A stretch of 5,818 nucleotides of DNA, from contig JAHIYT010000033.1 in assembly GCA_018814945.1 (NCBI GenBank), positions 1 to 5,818 on the forward strand. The letters are read 5' to 3'. The stretch is from Patescibacteria group bacterium. Its GTDB lineage: Bacteria; Patescibacteriota; Gracilibacteria; UM-FILTER-43-11. This document shows, in pieces, positions 4,285 to 5,818 of this stretch. The notes below the pieces were generated by a model that did not search any database, was not told where the DNA came from, and worked only from the letters and a program-made list of their open reading frames with translations. The translations under genes and the position numbers were made by a program. Each line of letters starts with the position of its first letter. The stretch's first letter is position 1.

Positions 4285-4701
4285 ATAGTCAATTTTCTTT
4301 CTATTTTCTTTTTTCTGACCTTGCATTTTTTTGTCCTGAATACGCTTTTCTTTCGATCTTCTAGGAATTCCTGTCTCTTTTCTTATAGTCGGAATGTAAA
4401 AATAATGATGTGCTTTATTCGCCAATTGCTGAAATGCTTCTTCGGTATTGTGATGCAAACTCCTTTTGCCCATTACTCTTGTAACAAGTTGCTGAGTCTT
4501 TTGAGGCTCACGCCTAAATTCATCTGGAATACGGAAAATAAGTTGAACACCTTTCAGATTTCTATTAACATTTTGCCCACCAGGACCACCGGAAAAGTAA
4601 GAAATATCTACATTATCTTTATTAATTACCAAGTTTTTACCGTTAATTTTAACGATTATCTCTTGTTTCCCTCGATCAAATGTAAACCAAGTATTTTCCA
4701 T
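4282..4701 (-). CDS. GGQ-domain ribosome rescue factor, ArfB (YaeJ)-like
   Basis: This 139-residue protein carries the class I release-factor catalytic domain without any codon-recognition domain. The hallmark is FSGGPGGQNVNR (residues 36-47), with the universally conserved GGQ at 41-43 that triggers peptidyl-tRNA hydrolysis in the ribosomal A site. After a short helical linker, residues about 108-138 are strongly basic (IRKETGIPRRSKEKRIQDKK and on). Their K/R spacing resembles the ArfB/ICT1 tail, which threads into the empty mRNA channel of a stalled ribosome. Length matches ArfB (about 140). An N-terminal extension of about 25 residues before the usual GGQ region is somewhat longer than in E. 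coli ArfB. It is on the same strand as ssrA, the other rescue system. It could instead be an RF-like protein of another small GGQ clade; a stop-codon-dependent release factor is excluded. Confidence 0.85.
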   Translation of the reverse strand: MENTWFTFDRGKQEIIVKINGKNLVINKDNVDISYFSGGPGGQNVNRNLKGVQLIFRIPDEFRREPQKTQQLVTRVMGKRSLHHNTEEAFQQLANKAHHYFYIPTIRKETGIPRRSKEKRIQDKKMQGQKKENRKKIDY

Positions 4702-4704
4702 ACT

Positions 4705-4732
4705 TTGATTATAGCAAGAAATGTCCTAAAAT
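4705..4732 (+). promoter_or_regulatory. Promoter of the U32 family gene
   Basis: TTGATT (4705-4710) and TAAAAT (4727-4732) are near-consensus -35 and -10 hexamers with a 16-bp spacer. The predicted start near 4739 leaves a leader of about 14 nt. TAGGTAGG (4732-4739) is G-rich but lies too far upstream, and largely at or before the transcription start, to act as a normal Shine-Dalgarno sequence. Confidence 0.5.
4708..4716 (-). promoter_or_regulatory. Extended -10 giving a probably leaderless rescue-factor mRNA
   Basis: On the minus strand TGCTATAAT (4716-4708) is a perfect TGn-extended -10. The ATG begins at 4701, only six bases past its end, so the expected transcription start falls on or next to the A of the start codon. 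No -35 match is evident. The same bases overlap the -35 of the divergent U32 gene promoter. Confidence 0.55.
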
Positions 4733-4752
4733 AGGTAGGCTCTCTACTAATT

Positions 4753-5818
4753 ATGAATAAACCCGAAATTCTCGCACCGGCCGGAACCTTTGAAAAACTC
4801 AAGCTCGCATTTCAATATGGAGCAGATGCTTGCTATATGGGTCTGAAAACAATGGGAATGAGAATGAAAATCGACGATGAAGGTGGTGATGTCTTAGAAG
4901 AAGCTCTTAAGCTGAAAAATAAATTAGGCAAAAAAATCTACCTTACGATGAACGTTCATGCTCATGAATATAAATTGAATTTTTTAGATAAGGAAATTGA
5001 ACGTCTTACTGAATTACACGCAAAAGGTTTGGATCCGGATGGAATTCTAGCTTCAGACGTCGGAGTAATTTCTATACTACAACAAAAAACCCCGTGGCTT
5101 GAGATTCACGTAAGTACTCAAGCCAATACCCTCAACTCCGCTGCAATTGAATACTGGGCAAAGCAAGGTATTACTCGGGTGGTTCTTGGTCGTGAAGTAA
5201 GCCTTAGAGAACTTAAACAAATTCGCAAGCAACTCAAAAAAGATGGTATAGATGTTGAAATAGAAGGTTTTGTGCACGGTGCAATGTGCATGGCTTATTC
5301 CGGCCGTTGTCTTCTTTCCAGCTTTATGGCATCCAGATGTGCAAATGAAGGAATGTGTGCTCACAGCTGTCGTTGGAAATATAAACTACACATGGAAGAA
5401 GAAGAACGCCCTGGTCAATATATACCAATCGAAGAAGACGAAAATGGTACGTATATCATGAGCTCAAAAGATATGAGCATGATTGAGCATCTCAAAGATC
5501 TCATCGACGCAGGTCTCGATTCACTAAAAATAGAAGGTCGCCACAAAACCGAATACTATGTTGCAATCGCCAGTCGCGCTTATCGCGAAGCACTTGACCT
5601 CACCATGGAGGGTAAACCACCAACCCCCGAAATTCTAGATCTCATTGAATCAATAAATACTCGTGGGTATTTCACAGGATTTTGGTATGGCAAGCCAGGT
5701 GCTGAAGGGCAAAATTACGAAGACCGGGGTAATTATAACGATAACTACTGTTTTGCTGGGATTATCCGCAAAGTTGATGGCAACAAAGTAACAATAGAAA
5801 TCCGAAATCGTCTCGATA
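4753..5818 (+). CDS. Peptidase U32 family protein (TrhP/PrtC-like), C-terminus beyond the window
   Basis: An open frame of 355 codons starts at the ATG at 4753 and runs off the right edge without a stop. It opens with ILAPAGTFEKLKLAFQYGAD, the U32 start that introduces a TIM-barrel-like domain. The family signature EGFVHGAMCMAYSGRCLLSS spans residues 171-190. Cysteines C179 and C186 plus C196, C202 and C206 fall in the region where characterised U32 proteins bind a 4Fe-4S cluster. LDSLKIEGRHKTEYYVAIAS (276-295) is the conserved late barrel motif, and the visible end (YCFAGIIRKVDGNKVTIEIRNRL) begins the small C-terminal beta domain. Characterised relatives include TrhP (YegQ), which acts in prephenate-dependent tRNA wobble-uridine hydroxylation, and RlhA, which hydroxylates 23S rRNA. 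The old peptidase label is doubtful. Of these, a TrhP-like role is most plausible by domain order, but the substrate is inferred. Confidence 0.92.
   Translation, partial: MNKPEILAPAGTFEKLKLAFQYGADACYMGLKTMGMRMKIDDEGGDVLEEALKLKNKLGKKIYLTMNVHAHEYKLNFLDKEIERLTELHAKGLDPDGILASDVGVISILQQKTPWLEIHVSTQANTLNSAAIEYWAKQGITRVVLGREVSLRELKQIRKQLKKDGIDVEIEGFVHGAMCMAYSGRCLLSSFMASRCANEGMCAHSCRWKYKLHMEEEERPGQYIPIEEDENGTYIMSSKDMSMIEHLKDLIDAGLDSLKIEGRHKTEYYVAIASRAYREALDLTMEGKPPTPEILDLIESINTRGYFTGFWYGKPGAEGQNYEDRGNYNDNYCFAGIIRKVDGNKVTIEIRNRLD

Noticed and set aside
4261..4734. Plus-strand open frame of 157 codons opposite the rescue factor
   Set aside because: The minus strand has an unmistakable GGQ protein over the same bases. 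The plus-strand translation is low-complexity and matches nothing I recognise.
80..5818. Recoding of TGA (as in some Patescibacteria)
   Set aside because: No stop in the window is TGA, but none of the genes has an in-frame TGA either. The interrupted exonuclease has TAA, so there is no positive evidence for an altered code.

Overview
The window looks like chromosomal DNA from an AT-rich bacterium with short, tightly packed genes. The gene set (small proteins labelled holins, a phage-type amidase, FkbM methyltransferase, TspO, CutA, a GGQ rescue factor, U32 protein) and the dispersed AT-rich intergenic repeats would suit a member of the Candidate Phyla Radiation (Patescibacteria). That assignment is an inference: no rRNA or other phylogenetic marker is present. 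The standard code fits every gene; stops are TAA or TAG only.

Layout, left to right. 1-79: intergenic DNA packed with short inverted repeats. 80-763 (-): FkbM-family methyltransferase. 808-1053 (+): 81-residue two-helix membrane protein. It converges on 1050-1562 (-), a TspO/MBR membrane protein, and the two stop codons share one CTAG. 1651-2349 (+): T7-lysozyme-type amidase, followed by 2437-2718 (+), a small holin-like membrane protein; together they resemble a lysis pair. 2720-3140 (-): a complete one-piece tmRNA (ssrA) with encoded CCA, four recognisable pseudoknots and a 24-residue tag. 3213-3524 (-): CutA. 3607-4191 (-): DEDDh exonuclease whose 5' end carries an in-frame TAA. 4282-4701 (-): GGQ-domain rescue/release factor of ArfB type. 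4753 to the window end (+): peptidase U32-family protein, running off the edge.

Functional themes. Two ribosome-rescue components, tmRNA and an ArfB-like factor, lie on the same strand about 1.1 kb apart, with the exonuclease and cutA between them. The amidase/holin-like pair faces the tmRNA 3' end, a classic phage integration site, but no integrase or second att-like copy is visible. Related AT-rich repeats (around 2350-2430, 3182-3216 and 4191-4284) abut the stop or start codons of five genes, and a separate palindrome of about 60 bp sits upstream of cutA. Several promoters have a TGn-extended -10, and most starts lack a clear Shine-Dalgarno sequence.

I see no clearly new multi-gene system. 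The items most worth a second look are the interrupted exonuclease, the two repeat classes, the tmRNA tag with its phage-like neighbours, and the overlapping divergent promoters between the rescue factor and the U32 gene.
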